Of a DNA stretch of 64,000 nucleotides, positions 26,768-34,723 are shown piece after piece (position 1 is the stretch's first letter; each line of letters starts with the position of its first letter). A program made the translations under genes and the position numbers. The notes beneath the pieces were generated by a model. It ran no database searches, was not told the DNA's origin, and worked only from the letters and a program-made list of their open reading frames with translations. Source of the DNA: Streptomyces sp. MP131-18 (GTDB lineage Bacteria; Actinomycetota; Actinomycetes; Streptomycetales; Streptomycetaceae); NCBI RefSeq assembly GCF_001984575.1, contig NZ_LZNS01000001.1:411452-475451 (forward strand). Reading direction: 5' to 3'.

Positions 26768-27861
26768 GCCGTGTCTCTTTCGGTGAGTCGCGTCCCGCGT
26801 GCGGCGGCGTGGGCGCGTTCGAGTACCGAGCGGTACTCGACGTGGTGCGGCAGCTTCAGGTGCTGCGTGTAGCCGGTGGAGTCCGGGCCGTCGAGTGTCA
26901 GAAGAACGTCGTGCTGCAGGTCGGTGGCGCCCTCGTGGTGCGCCAGCAGCAGGTCGAGCCCGGCCATGGAGATGGCCTTGCGCTCGTTGTGGCCGAAGCA
27001 GAGGCCGTATCCCACGTCGAGGCTGGTGGGCAGTTCACCGGCGCGGGGCAGACTGTGGAACGTCTGTACTTCGCTCACGCGGGTCTCCGCGACGGTCACC
27101 GGGCGGCCGGTGTGGGGGTGGCGGACCCTGAGGGGCAGGATGCCGTGGCGCAGTTCCCCCGGCACCTCGTGGCCGGCCGGCCGCCAGTCGGAGCCGTACC
27201 AGAGGTACAGCAGCGAGCCGGTGTCGGCGCGTGCCATCGTCTGGAGCCAGGCGGAGCGGGGCGCTCCCGGCCGTGCGGGGCGCCGGGTGATGTCGAACGG
27301 TTCCGGATCGCCGTCGCCGCGCGGCGGCGCCACGAGGCCCATATCGCGGAACGTCGCCAGGACGTGGGCGGGCGTGCGCACCGCCTCCTCGGGGACGGCG
27401 TGGTCCGGGTCCCGGTGCCGGTGGTCGTGGGCGTGGTCGTGGGCGTGCGGCCGGGTGTCTTCGGCGTGCGGGGAGCCGGCGTTCCGCGCCTTACCCTCGT
27501 CCTCGGGCATCAGGTCGAGCAGGCGCCCGACGTAGTCCAGGGTCCTGCCGAGCACCTGCCCGCCCGGCGGGTTGCGGAAGGCGGAGCTGATGCGCCGGAC
27601 CACCTTCAGTTCCGTAGTGGAAACCGGCTCGCCGATGGCGAGGCGGGGCAGCGCGGTCCGGTGGGCACGCAGGAGCTGCGCCGCCTCCGGAGGGTCGCCG
27701 TGCGCCTGGCGCAGGGCGCGGGCGGCCAGTTCGGGCGCCCACAGGCCGGCTTCGCCCATGACGCGGTCGACCCCCAGGCCGAGCCGTTCGGTGATCTGGT
27801 CAAGTTCCAGCCAGGCAGTGCCGCCGACGGCGGCGTCCTGGTCCTTCGCCTGGGCGCTCAC
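26764..27861 (-). CDS. phnI: PhnI paralogue 2 (second, divergent copy) with His-rich insert
   Basis: 365 residues from GTG 27861, which overlaps the stop of phnI copy 1 as GTGA. Body and C terminus match PhnI: LDQITERLGLGVDRVM, NPPGGQVLGRTLDYV, PFDITRRPARPGAPRSAW and GYGLCFG. The zinc-binding pair in HLKLPH is retained (His334 and His339). The N-terminal VKGGEKAI-type segment of normal PhnI is replaced by a short unrelated sequence. Around residues 160-180 lies a His/Asp-rich stretch (HAHDHAHDHRHRDPDH) absent from copy 1 and from E. coli PhnI. Whether it replaces, pairs with or tunes copy 1 in the core complex is unknown. Confidence 0.92.
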   Translation of the reverse strand: MSAQAKDQDAAVGGTAWLELDQITERLGLGVDRVMGEAGLWAPELAARALRQAHGDPPEAAQLLRAHRTALPRLAIGEPVSTTELKVVRRISSAFRNPPGGQVLGRTLDYVGRLLDLMPEDEGKARNAGSPHAEDTRPHAHDHAHDHRHRDPDHAVPEEAVRTPAHVLATFRDMGLVAPPRGDGDPEPFDITRRPARPGAPRSAWLQTMARADTGSLLYLWYGSDWRPAGHEVPGELRHGILPLRVRHPHTGRPVTVAETRVSEVQTFHSLPRAGELPTSLDVGYGLCFGHNERKAISMAGLDLLLAHHEGATDLQHDVLLTLDGPDSTGYTQHLKLPHHVEYRSVLERAHAAARGTRLTERDTA

Positions 27862-28853
27862 CGGCCCGCTCCGGCCCCGACCCGCACCGCCCGGACGCGC
27901 TCCACCGTCGAGCGGAAGTCCACGTAGTGCGGCAGTTTGAGGTGTTCGAGAAAGCCGGACGCCTCCGGGCCGTCCAGGGCGATCAGCACTTTCTGCTCCA
28001 GTCGGTCGGTGTGCGGGTCGCGGTGGACCAGCAGGTCGAGTCCGGCCATGGCCAGCGCCTTCGGTTCGTTCTCGCCGTAGCACAGCCCGTATCCGGCGTC
28101 GAAACGCGTTCCGTCGGGGCGGGGCCGGGCGGTGGGCCGTACCGTGCGGGCCTCGGTGACCCGCACGCCGGCCACCGTGACCGGCCGGCCGGTGTGCGGG
28201 TGCGCCACTCGCAACGGCAGCCGCCCGCGCCGCAGTTCGAGAGGGATCTCGTGGCCGCCGGGGCGGGGGGCGCGCGAGCACGAGTACCACAGGTGGGTGA
28301 GCGAGCCGGTTTCCGCCCGCGCCAGGGCGCTGAGCCGTGCCGATCGCGGGGTGCCGGGGCGGGCGGGGGCGCGGGTGATGTCGTACGGTTCCGGATCGTC
28401 GCCGGTCCGCCGGTCCGGCAGCAGTCCGGCCGCGCGCAGGCCGGCGTCGGCGTCGGGCCGGTCGCCCCGCGGCCGCCGCGCGGGGGCGGCGGCCGGCGCG
28501 CCGGGCGGGCCGGGGGCGCGGCGCGGGCGGGCTCGCTCCTCGGGGGTGAGGTCCAGAATCCGGGGCGTGTAGTCGGTGGTCCTGCCCAGCACCTGGCCAC
28601 CCGGCGGGTTGCGGTGGGCGGGGCTCACCCGCCGCACGGCGCGCAGTTCCGCCGGGCCGACCGGGAGGCTGTAGCCGAACCGGGGCAGGGTGGAGCGGTG
28701 GGCGCGCAGCAGCTGTGCCGCCTCCAGCAGGTCGCCGTGCGCCTGGCGCACGGCGCGGGCGGCCAGTTCGGGCGCCCACAGGCCAGCTTCGCCCATGACG
28801 CGGTCGACCCCCAGGCCGAGCCGTTCGGTGATCTGGTCCAGTTCCAGCCAGGC
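27694..28853 (-). repeat. Pair of near-identical 123-bp tracts inside the two phnI copies
   Basis: Bases 27694-27816 and 28731-28853 are colinear and differ at only 3 of 123 positions by eye, in the same reading frame (residues from about LELDQITERL to the QAHGD region). Outside the tract the two genes fall to about half identity at the protein level. This pattern suggests gene conversion between the copies, or selection on this segment. Coordinates span both tracts and the DNA between. Confidence 0.8.
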
Positions 28854-28940
28854 GCTGCGGCCCCCGAACCTGGACTCCTGCACCAGCCGCTCCGCGGCCG
28901 CGATGGCCTCCTGGCCGCCGCGCACTCCGGAATATCCCAT
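27858..28940 (-). CDS. phnI: PhnI copy 1, C-P lyase core and nucleosidase subunit
   Basis: 360 residues, close to E. coli PhnI (354). It keeps the N-terminal GGQEAIAAAERLVQESR and the metal pair in HLKLPHYVDF (His333, His338). PhnI with PhnG, PhnH and PhnL exchanges the adenine of ATP for phosphonate (established knowledge) and forms the core with PhnJ. The linker near 140-180 is Arg/Pro/Ala-rich (RRAPGPPGAPAAAPARRPRG) and the helix that follows it in E. coli looks eroded. ATG 28940 lies one base past the phnH stop. Confidence 0.95.
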   Translation of the reverse strand: MGYSGVRGGQEAIAAAERLVQESRFGGRSAWLELDQITERLGLGVDRVMGEAGLWAPELAARAVRQAHGDLLEAAQLLRAHRSTLPRFGYSLPVGPAELRAVRRVSPAHRNPPGGQVLGRTTDYTPRILDLTPEERARPRRAPGPPGAPAAAPARRPRGDRPDADAGLRAAGLLPDRRTGDDPEPYDITRAPARPGTPRSARLSALARAETGSLTHLWYSCSRAPRPGGHEIPLELRRGRLPLRVAHPHTGRPVTVAGVRVTEARTVRPTARPRPDGTRFDAGYGLCYGENEPKALAMAGLDLLVHRDPHTDRLEQKVLIALDGPEASGFLEHLKLPHYVDFRSTVERVRAVRVGAGAGR

Positions 28941-28941
28941 G

Positions 28942-29619
28942 TCAGGCCCCTCCGAGGAGGCGGACGCGGGCGGTGCGCGGCAGCCCGGCGACCGAGCCGT
29001 CGGCAGCCACGAGGAAGAGGTCGACCCCGCAGGGGAACGCGGCGTTGGCCTCGGCGAGAGCCGGCACCGAGGCGGCGGGCAGGCCCGCCACGACGAGGCG
29101 CCGTTCGGTGGGGACGCCCGGGCCGGTGACGGCCAGCGTCACCGCGCCGTCCGCTCCGCCCGCGGTGCCGTCGCTCAGCGTGTCGACCTGGGCGAACACC
29201 CGGGCGCCGGTCTCGGGGTCGAGGGGGCTGCCACGGTGCAGGAGGCCGATGTCCGCGGGGCCGAGCGGGCGCAGGGCGAGAAGGCAGCGGGCCCGCGCGG
29301 CCTCGGTCTGCGGGGCGCCGGTGGCCGCGTGCACGGCCAGGGCCCAGGCGACGCCCTCGGCGGAGCCGTCCGTCAGGACGTGCAGGGGGACCTCGAAGTC
29401 GATGAGTCCGCAGGCGGCGGCCGCGGCGGCCGGCGGGTGGGCCGGCAGGCGGAGCCGGCCGATACGCCCGGGCCTGGCGAGCACGTCGAGCAGGACGGTG
29501 AAGTCGCGCTGGGTCTCCCGCGGGCCGCGGCGCAGCGTGCGGACGCGGTCCCCGCGAGGCGGCGCGCCCGCGGGTGCGGGGGCAGCGACGGGCATGGTAC
29601 GCACCGGTGACTCGGTCAT
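28942..29619 (-). CDS. phnH: C-P lyase core subunit PhnH
   Basis: 225 residues from ATG 29619, which overlaps the phnG stop as ATGA. Family features include FTVLLDVLARPGRIGRL near the N terminus (the RxxMxRPG segment of PhnH) and RGPGVP-like TGPGVPTERRLVV, ending in FPCGVDLFLVAADGSVAGLPRTARV. PhnH is a fold relative of PLP enzymes without a cofactor and sits at the ends of the PhnGHIJ complex (established knowledge). The longer open frame upstream of 29619 is a phnG shadow. Confidence 0.93.
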   Translation of the reverse strand: MTESPVRTMPVAAPAPAGAPPRGDRVRTLRRGPRETQRDFTVLLDVLARPGRIGRLRLPAHPPAAAAAACGLIDFEVPLHVLTDGSAEGVAWALAVHAATGAPQTEAARARCLLALRPLGPADIGLLHRGSPLDPETGARVFAQVDTLSDGTAGGADGAVTLAVTGPGVPTERRLVVAGLPAASVPALAEANAAFPCGVDLFLVAADGSVAGLPRTARVRLLGGA

Positions 29620-30053
29620 GTGAGCTCCTCGAATGCGACGGTGGTCGCCTGGATGTCGGCCCACTCGGCGGCTTCCTCGGCCGCCTGGCGTTCGGCGACG
29701 GCGGCGCACAGGGCATCGATGTCGGTGAGGGCCGGCAGTCCCGCCGCCGCGACCGCGTCGAGCAGGGCGCCGGCGAGGGCCGCGATCCGGTCGTCGCCGG
29801 AGCGCATGCACCAGCCCGGCACCCCGTCCAGCTCGACGGAGCACTCGGTCACCAGCACTTCACCGAGGTAGAAACGGGTCTCCTCCACGGGCTCCCGCAC
29901 TTGAAGGACGACCATGCCGACCTCGGGCGCCTGCACCACCGTGGGGCGGGGCACGCCGTCGGCGAGCAGCCGTTCTGCGAGGGTGACGATCTCCTCGTGT
30001 CCGGCGGCGGCGAGCAGCTCGCAGCGCCGTTCACGGGTCAGCGTGTCGGGCAC
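29616..30053 (-). CDS. phnG: C-P lyase core subunit PhnG
   Basis: 145 residues from GTG 30053. This start is chosen over ATG 30068 because GAAGGAG lies 5 bases before the GTG, while the ATG has no ribosome-binding site. Matching features: RRCELLAAAGHEE, APEVGMVVLQVREPVEETRFYLGEVLVTECSVEL, and WADIQATTVAFEEL at the end, like the RxDFFTMV end of E. coli PhnG. PhnG is part of the core complex that makes the ribosyl phosphonate triphosphate. It is the first structural gene after the regulator, 32 bases behind it. Confidence 0.92.
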   Translation of the reverse strand: MPDTLTRERRCELLAAAGHEEIVTLAERLLADGVPRPTVVQAPEVGMVVLQVREPVEETRFYLGEVLVTECSVELDGVPGWCMRSGDDRIAALAGALLDAVAAAGLPALTDIDALCAAVAERQAAEEAAEWADIQATTVAFEELT

Positions 30054-30085
30054 GCCGTCTCCTTCCATGGTCGGTCGCCCGCCGG

Positions 30086-30817
30086 TCACTTCCACGGACC
30101 GTCGAGCTCGACGATCAGCCGGGTGCAGTCGGGGCGGCTCCAGGTGTTGCTGCACATGAGCGCCGTGCCCGTTCCCCTGTCCCGGCTGAGACTTTCGATC
30201 AGCCACACGGGCCGGTTGTGCGCCGTCTCCAGGCCGGCGGCCACCTCGGGTCCTGGCAGCGAGTAGCTGACCCGGCACCAGGCGCGGACCGGGTCCACCC
30301 GGCACACCTGCCGCAGGATGCTGTCCAGCGATTCGACGGCGTGGACGGCGGCGTCGAGTTCGGGGAGCAGGTCCGAGGGAATCCACTCCTGCGCCCAGCC
30401 GTTGAGCATGCCGTCGATGTAGGACTGTCTGACGAGCAGGTGGGCTTCGCTGCCCTCGGGGCGTTCCAGCCGGGCGGCCACGTCGGCCGGCAGGGCCATC
30501 CGGCGCACGTCGCGCACCACGGTGCGGGGCTCGCCGCCCGCTTCGCGCACGGTCTGGTGCAGCGAGGGGGCCTTGCGCTGGGAGAGGACGTAGTCGATGC
30601 GGCGGTTGACGAACGTGCCCGCGCCGCGGACCCGGCGGACCAGCAGCCGGCCCTCCAGTTCCTGCACCGCGGCTCTCGCCGCGGCCCGGCTGACGCCGAA
30701 GCGTGCGGCGATCTCGTGCTCGCTGGCGATCTGCGTGCCGGCCGACTGGTCGGCGATCTCGGCGGCGAGCACGTTGGCTATTTCTGCGTACCGGCTTCCT
30801 TTGGCCACACCACGCAT
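30086..30817 (-). CDS. phnF: GntR/HutC-family regulator PhnF
   Basis: 243 residues. A winged helix-turn-helix (ASEHEIAARFGVSRAAARAAVQELE) occupies residues 30-55, followed by RRVRGAGTFV and a UTRA effector domain. The place immediately before phnG and the family fit PhnF, which represses phn genes in mycobacteria and others. ATG 30817 is used; a GTG four codons in (30805) is possible. A perfect palindrome TTGTCCGGACAA lies 15 bases before the start and is a good autoregulatory operator. Confidence 0.88.
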   Translation of the reverse strand: MRGVAKGSRYAEIANVLAAEIADQSAGTQIASEHEIAARFGVSRAAARAAVQELEGRLLVRRVRGAGTFVNRRIDYVLSQRKAPSLHQTVREAGGEPRTVVRDVRRMALPADVAARLERPEGSEAHLLVRQSYIDGMLNGWAQEWIPSDLLPELDAAVHAVESLDSILRQVCRVDPVRAWCRVSYSLPGPEVAAGLETAHNRPVWLIESLSRDRGTGTALMCSNTWSRPDCTRLIVELDGPWK

Positions 30818-30831
30818 CCTGAAGGCGGAAT

Positions 30832-30843
30832 TTGTCCGGACAA
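30832..30843. promoter_or_regulatory. Candidate PhnF operator TTGTCCGGACAA
   Basis: Perfect 12-bp palindrome 14-15 bases upstream of the phnF start on the minus strand. The position would let a GntR-type protein block the promoter of the phnFGHIIJKLM operon. A related sequence with two mismatches is found upstream of phnD. Confidence 0.6.
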
Positions 30844-30923
30844 GCGCCTCGGATGGAAACGGACTTCCATGCTCCGGTGAACTCCCGTGACACTTGTTGC
30901 GCGCGGGAACGGACGGAAATGCG

Positions 30924-30956
30924 GCACCCGCCGGCCCGGTGCGGGCCGGCGGGTGC
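30924..30956 (-). terminator. Hairpin terminator after phnDCE
   Basis: Perfect 14-bp inverted repeat (30924-30937 with 30943-30956) and a 5-base loop, 45 bases past the phnE stop and about 107 bases before phnF. It separates the uptake genes from the catabolic operon. No long T tract follows on the minus strand (ATTT only). Confidence 0.65.
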
Positions 30957-31000
30957 GGTTGTGCGCGGCGGTCAACGTGCCTCGGCGGCGGAGACGGACG

Positions 31001-32749
31001 TCAGGCGAACACCTTGCGCACCCACAGCGCCAGGCCCTCGACGAACAGCACCACCGCGAGCACCATCAGCACGATGACGGTGACGACGTCGAACTGCTGC
31101 ACACGGGCGGCGTTGAGCAGGTCGTAACCGATGCCGCCCGCGCCCACGATGCCGAGCAGCGTCGCGGAGCGGATGTTGACATCGAGCGTGTACAGCAGGT
31201 GGGCCAGCACCGTGGGCCAGGCGCGCGGCAGGACGGCGGTGAAGAAGATTTGGCCGCGGCCGGCGCCCGTGGCCAGTACCGCCCGTGCCGGGCCGGGATC
31301 GACCTCCTCCAGCGAGTCGGCGACGAGCTTGCCCAGCAGGCCGACGGAGCCGATGCCGAGCGCAAAGGCCCCGGCCACCGGGCCGAGCCCGGTGACGACG
31401 ACGAAGACGATCGCGAGGACCAGCTCGGGCAGCCCCCGCACGAGCAGGATCAGGGAACGGAAGAACCGGGCGACGGCCGGCGAGGGAACCACGTTGCGCG
31501 CGGCCAGCGCGCCGAGCGGCAGGGCGAGCACCACACCGATGAGGGTGCCGGCGAGCGCGATCTGCACCGTGATCCACAGGTTCTCCAGCAGCATGTCCCC
31601 GATGCCGCCGGTCGACGGGGGCAGGAAGTCGCCGATGGTCGGCAGCAGGGACTCGGCGCCGCGGGCCAGCGCATCGGGGGAAATACCGGCGCGCACGCCG
31701 GAGGCCACCACGAGGGCGCACGTGAGGGCCGTCACCACCGCGCGCCGCACCCGTCCGGCGTCCCACGGCGGACTCGTCCTCCGGCGGGTGCCCGCCCCCT
31801 GCGGCCCGGCCGCGACGGGCTCGTGCCGCCCGGCGCCGGTGCGCGCCGCAAGACGCCGGCCGACGACGCGCCGCAGAACGCCCGCCCGCGGCGCCTCCGC
31901 GACCTCGCGCAGCAGGGAACGGCGGATCTTGCCCGAGACCGCCTCGGCCGCGAAGCACAGCAGCAGGACCACGAGTGCGATGCCCATGGCCTCCTGGTAG
32001 TCGAGCCGGGCGATGGCGTTGGACAGGGCGTAGCCGAGGCCGTTGACGCCGACGAAGCCGAGGACCACGGATACCCGCAGGTTGATGTCCAGCCGGTGCA
32101 GTGCGGTCGCCACCAGCGACGGCAGCGCCTGCGGCAGCACGGCGCCCGCGATCTGCTGGAGCCGTCCGGCGCCCGCGGCGCGCAGTGCGTCGCGCGGCCC
32201 CTCGTCGATTTCCTCGAAGGCGTCGGCGTAGAGCTTGCCGACCATGCCGACGGAGTGCAGGCCCATGGCGACGACGCCGGTCATGGCGCCGAGCCCGAAG
32301 ACGCGGAAGGCGGCGATGGCGAAGACCGCGTCGGGTATGGCGCGGGCCAGCACGATCAGGGCCCGGGAGGCGGACCTCACCGACCCGCCGGGAGTCGTGT
32401 TGCGGGCCGCGAGCAGGCCGAGCGGCACGCTCAGCAGCACGGAGAGCGCCGTGGCGGCGATCACGATGGCGAGGGTCTGCCAGGTCAGGTCGAGGAGTTC
32501 GCCGACCGGCGGGAACTGCAACGGCAGCATCCGTTCCAGGAAATCCCTGGCGTTGCCCGCGCTGTCCACGACGGTGGCGAGGTTCAGCTGCAGTTCCGCG
32601 AAGGCCCACACGCCGCCGCCGACGCACAGCAGCAGGGCGAACGTCGCGCCGAGCCCGGCGGGCGTGGGGCGGGCGACGGTGCGCCGCCGCTCCTCGCGCG
32701 CGGGAAGCTTGGCAGAGCGCCGCCGGTCGGGGCGCGTCTGGACACTCAC
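31001..32749 (-). CDS. phnE: Phosphonate ABC transporter permease PhnE, two permease domains fused
   Basis: 582 residues, about twice the usual PhnE. Two complete permease halves are seen (about 35-300 and 335-580). Each has a run of membrane segments and its own EAA-type loop: ADAFEEIDEGPRDALRAAGA and VADSLEEVDPGPARAVLATGA. The halves are joined by a charged, Pro/Arg-rich linker (about residues 300-335). GTG 32749 overlaps the phnC stop as GTGA and excludes the shadow extension. The fused protein would supply the whole membrane channel in one chain, where other systems use two PhnE subunits. Confidence 0.93.
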   Translation of the reverse strand: MSVQTRPDRRRSAKLPAREERRRTVARPTPAGLGATFALLLCVGGGVWAFAELQLNLATVVDSAGNARDFLERMLPLQFPPVGELLDLTWQTLAIVIAATALSVLLSVPLGLLAARNTTPGGSVRSASRALIVLARAIPDAVFAIAAFRVFGLGAMTGVVAMGLHSVGMVGKLYADAFEEIDEGPRDALRAAGAGRLQQIAGAVLPQALPSLVATALHRLDINLRVSVVLGFVGVNGLGYALSNAIARLDYQEAMGIALVVLLLCFAAEAVSGKIRRSLLREVAEAPRAGVLRRVVGRRLAARTGAGRHEPVAAGPQGAGTRRRTSPPWDAGRVRRAVVTALTCALVVASGVRAGISPDALARGAESLLPTIGDFLPPSTGGIGDMLLENLWITVQIALAGTLIGVVLALPLGALAARNVVPSPAVARFFRSLILLVRGLPELVLAIVFVVVTGLGPVAGAFALGIGSVGLLGKLVADSLEEVDPGPARAVLATGAGRGQIFFTAVLPRAWPTVLAHLLYTLDVNIRSATLLGIVGAGGIGYDLLNAARVQQFDVVTVIVLMVLAVVLFVEGLALWVRKVFA

Positions 32750-33600
32750 CCCGCTCCCCCGCCATGATGCGGCAGCGCGCCGGGGTCCTCGGGGTCCGCA
32801 CCGACTTCCCGGTACAGGCGCATGACCTCCTCGCGGCCGATACCTGCCGTGGACACGTCCATGACGACCCTGCCGCGACGCAGGCCCACGATCCGGTCGG
32901 CGAACGACAGGGCGACGTCGACCTGATGCAGACTGCACAGCACGGTGAGACGGCCCTGCGTCGCGACGTCCCGAAGCAACCGCATCACCTGCCCGGAGGA
33001 CTCCGGGTCGAGAGAGGCGACCGGTTCGTCCGCGAGCAGAATCCGCGGCTCCTGCATCAGGGCGCGGGCCACCGCCACCCGCTGCTGCTGGCCGCCGGAG
33101 AGGGTGTCCGCGCGCTGGAACGCCCAGTCCGCGAGCCCCACCCGGTCGAGACGGTCCATGGCGGCCTCCCGGACCGGCCTCGGGTAGGTGAACAGGCCGA
33201 GCCGCGGCCCGCGCAGCGAGCCCAGGGCCCCGGTGCAGACGTTCTCCAGCACGGTGAGTCTGTCCACCAGGTGGAACTGCTGGAACACGAAGCCGATCCG
33301 GCGGCGCAGTGCCCGCAGTTCCGCGGCTTTCGCCGTGGCCAGGTCGGTGCCCAGGACGGTGCCGCCGCCCGAGGTGGGGGCCTGGAGACCGTTCACATGC
33401 TTGAGCAGCGTGGACTTCCCCGAGCCGGAGAGACCGAGGAGGGCCACGATCTCACCGGCCCCGATCCGGAACGACACCTCGTCCAGGGCGGTGAGCGCGG
33501 CGGCGCCGCTGCCGAAGCGTTTGGTCAGTGCGTCGATCCGGACGGCGACCTCGTCCTCGTCGGTGCGTTCCCTTCCCGGGACCAGGGCGGCCGCCGTCAT
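32746..33600 (-). CDS. phnC: Phosphonate ABC transporter ATP-binding protein PhnC
   Basis: 284 residues from ATG 33600 (ATGA overlap with phnD). Walker A GLSGSGKST, signature LSGGQQQRV, Walker B ILLADEP, and SLHQVDVAL as the His switch typical of PhnC. FVFQQFHLVDRLTVLENV is also characteristic. It energises import of phosphonates delivered by PhnD through the fused PhnE. Confidence 0.95.
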   Translation of the reverse strand: MTAAALVPGRERTDEDEVAVRIDALTKRFGSGAAALTALDEVSFRIGAGEIVALLGLSGSGKSTLLKHVNGLQAPTSGGGTVLGTDLATAKAAELRALRRRIGFVFQQFHLVDRLTVLENVCTGALGSLRGPRLGLFTYPRPVREAAMDRLDRVGLADWAFQRADTLSGGQQQRVAVARALMQEPRILLADEPVASLDPESSGQVMRLLRDVATQGRLTVLCSLHQVDVALSFADRIVGLRRGRVVMDVSTAGIGREEVMRLYREVGADPEDPGALPHHGGGAG

Positions 33601-34538
33601 GAACCGGCCTCGCACTGCTCGTTCCGCGTCGTCGCGCAGACGTCACGCACGCTCGCGTAGTCGGCGTCCGAGACCGGAACGTAGCCCCAGTTACCCTCGA
33701 TCAGGCAGTCCTCGCCCCCCGCACAATAGCCCTGGGCTTCCAGGTGGTCGGCGTTCGTCTTGTTCTGAAGGGCGTCGGTGAGCGTCTGCCGGAGCTCGTC
33801 GGTCAGGTCGTCGCTGATGGCGACGGGCGAGCCGGGGATCATGGCGGACTCCCAGAAGACCGTGAGGTCGTCCGCGCCGATCTGGCCGCTCTCGACGAGC
33901 TGGCGGGTGGCCATGTCCTCCGTCGCGAAACCCGCGTCGCACTGCCCGTCGGCCACGGACAGGACCGAGGCGTCGTGGCCCCCCGCCGTGATCGGCGCGT
34001 AGTCGTCCTCGCCCAGACCGGCCGCGATGAGGCCGGCGGCGGGGTAGAGATAGCCGGAGGTGGAGTTCTCGTCGACGAAGCAGACCTCGCCTCCGGCGAG
34101 GTCGTCCATGCTGTCGATGCCGGAGCCGGCCCGGGAGACGCCCACCGACCGGTAGCCGGGCTCGTCCCCCTGCTCCGCCACCGGCGCGGCAACGATCTCA
34201 AGACCGACGCCGCTGTCCTTGGCGACGATGTAGGAGAGGGGGCCGTAGAAGGCGATGTCGGCCTTGCCCGCGCGCTGGGCCTCGATGACGGCCGCGTAGT
34301 TGGTGGCCTGCTGCAACTCGACGTTCTTGCCCGTTTCCTCCTCCAGCATCCGGATGATCGGTTCGTAGCGCTGCGCGAGAGCGGTGGACTCCTCCGAGGG
34401 AATGGCGGCCAGGACCAGGGTGTCCGGGTCGCGACCGTCCGCGGAGCTGTCCTCCGCGGCGCTCGAGCCGCAGGCGGCCAGGACCAGGGGGAGCAGGGCG
34501 AGGACCGCTGCCCGGGGCAGGCGGGGGGTGCTGGGCAT
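33597..34538 (-). CDS. phnD: Phosphonate-binding lipoprotein PhnD
   Basis: 313 residues. The signal peptide ends in a lipobox LAAC with lipidated Cys23. The periplasmic-binding fold shows family elements: LVLAAIPSEESTALAQRYEPIIRMLEEETG, DIAFYGPLSYIVAKD and CFVDENSTSGYLYPAAGL, with the STSG ligand-binding segment. It captures phosphonate outside the membrane. It is the first gene of the uptake operon, with PHO-box-like and PhnF-operator-like sequences upstream. Confidence 0.94.
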   Translation of the reverse strand: MPSTPRLPRAAVLALLPLVLAACGSSAAEDSSADGRDPDTLVLAAIPSEESTALAQRYEPIIRMLEEETGKNVELQQATNYAAVIEAQRAGKADIAFYGPLSYIVAKDSGVGLEIVAAPVAEQGDEPGYRSVGVSRAGSGIDSMDDLAGGEVCFVDENSTSGYLYPAAGLIAAGLGEDDYAPITAGGHDASVLSVADGQCDAGFATEDMATRQLVESGQIGADDLTVFWESAMIPGSPVAISDDLTDELRQTLTDALQNKTNADHLEAQGYCAGGEDCLIEGNWGYVPVSDADYASVRDVCATTRNEQCEAGS

Positions 34539-34619
34539 GGGTTAGTCCTTCCGCGCCAAAGCGCGCTGAGCATCGGTGTGGCTGCCAGCGTCAGGACGTC
34601 AGGTGTGTGCGGAGGCGCG

Positions 34620-34641
34620 GCAAGGTTAAGCAACGCTGAAC
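34620..34641 (-). promoter_or_regulatory. PHO-box-like direct repeat upstream of phnD
   Basis: Read on the minus strand, two 11-bp units start GTTCAGC and CTTAACC, matching the Streptomyces PhoP core GTTCACC at 6 of 7 and 5 of 7 positions. Phosphate-starvation control of phosphonate uptake would be expected. The match is modest. Confidence 0.35.
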
Positions 34642-34663
34642 GGCGCGGGAGACAATGCGTGAC

Positions 34664-34675
34664 TTGACAGGACAA
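34664..34675. promoter_or_regulatory. Second PhnF-operator-like site upstream of phnD
   Basis: TTGACAGGACAA agrees with the perfect operator upstream of phnF at 10 of 12 positions. It lies about 125 bases before phnD, so PhnF might also control uptake. Only suggestive. Confidence 0.3.
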
Positions 34676-34723
34676 CCCGCGCCGGCGGGCGTCCGTCGCG
34701 GCCCGCACCGGGAAGCTCGTGCG

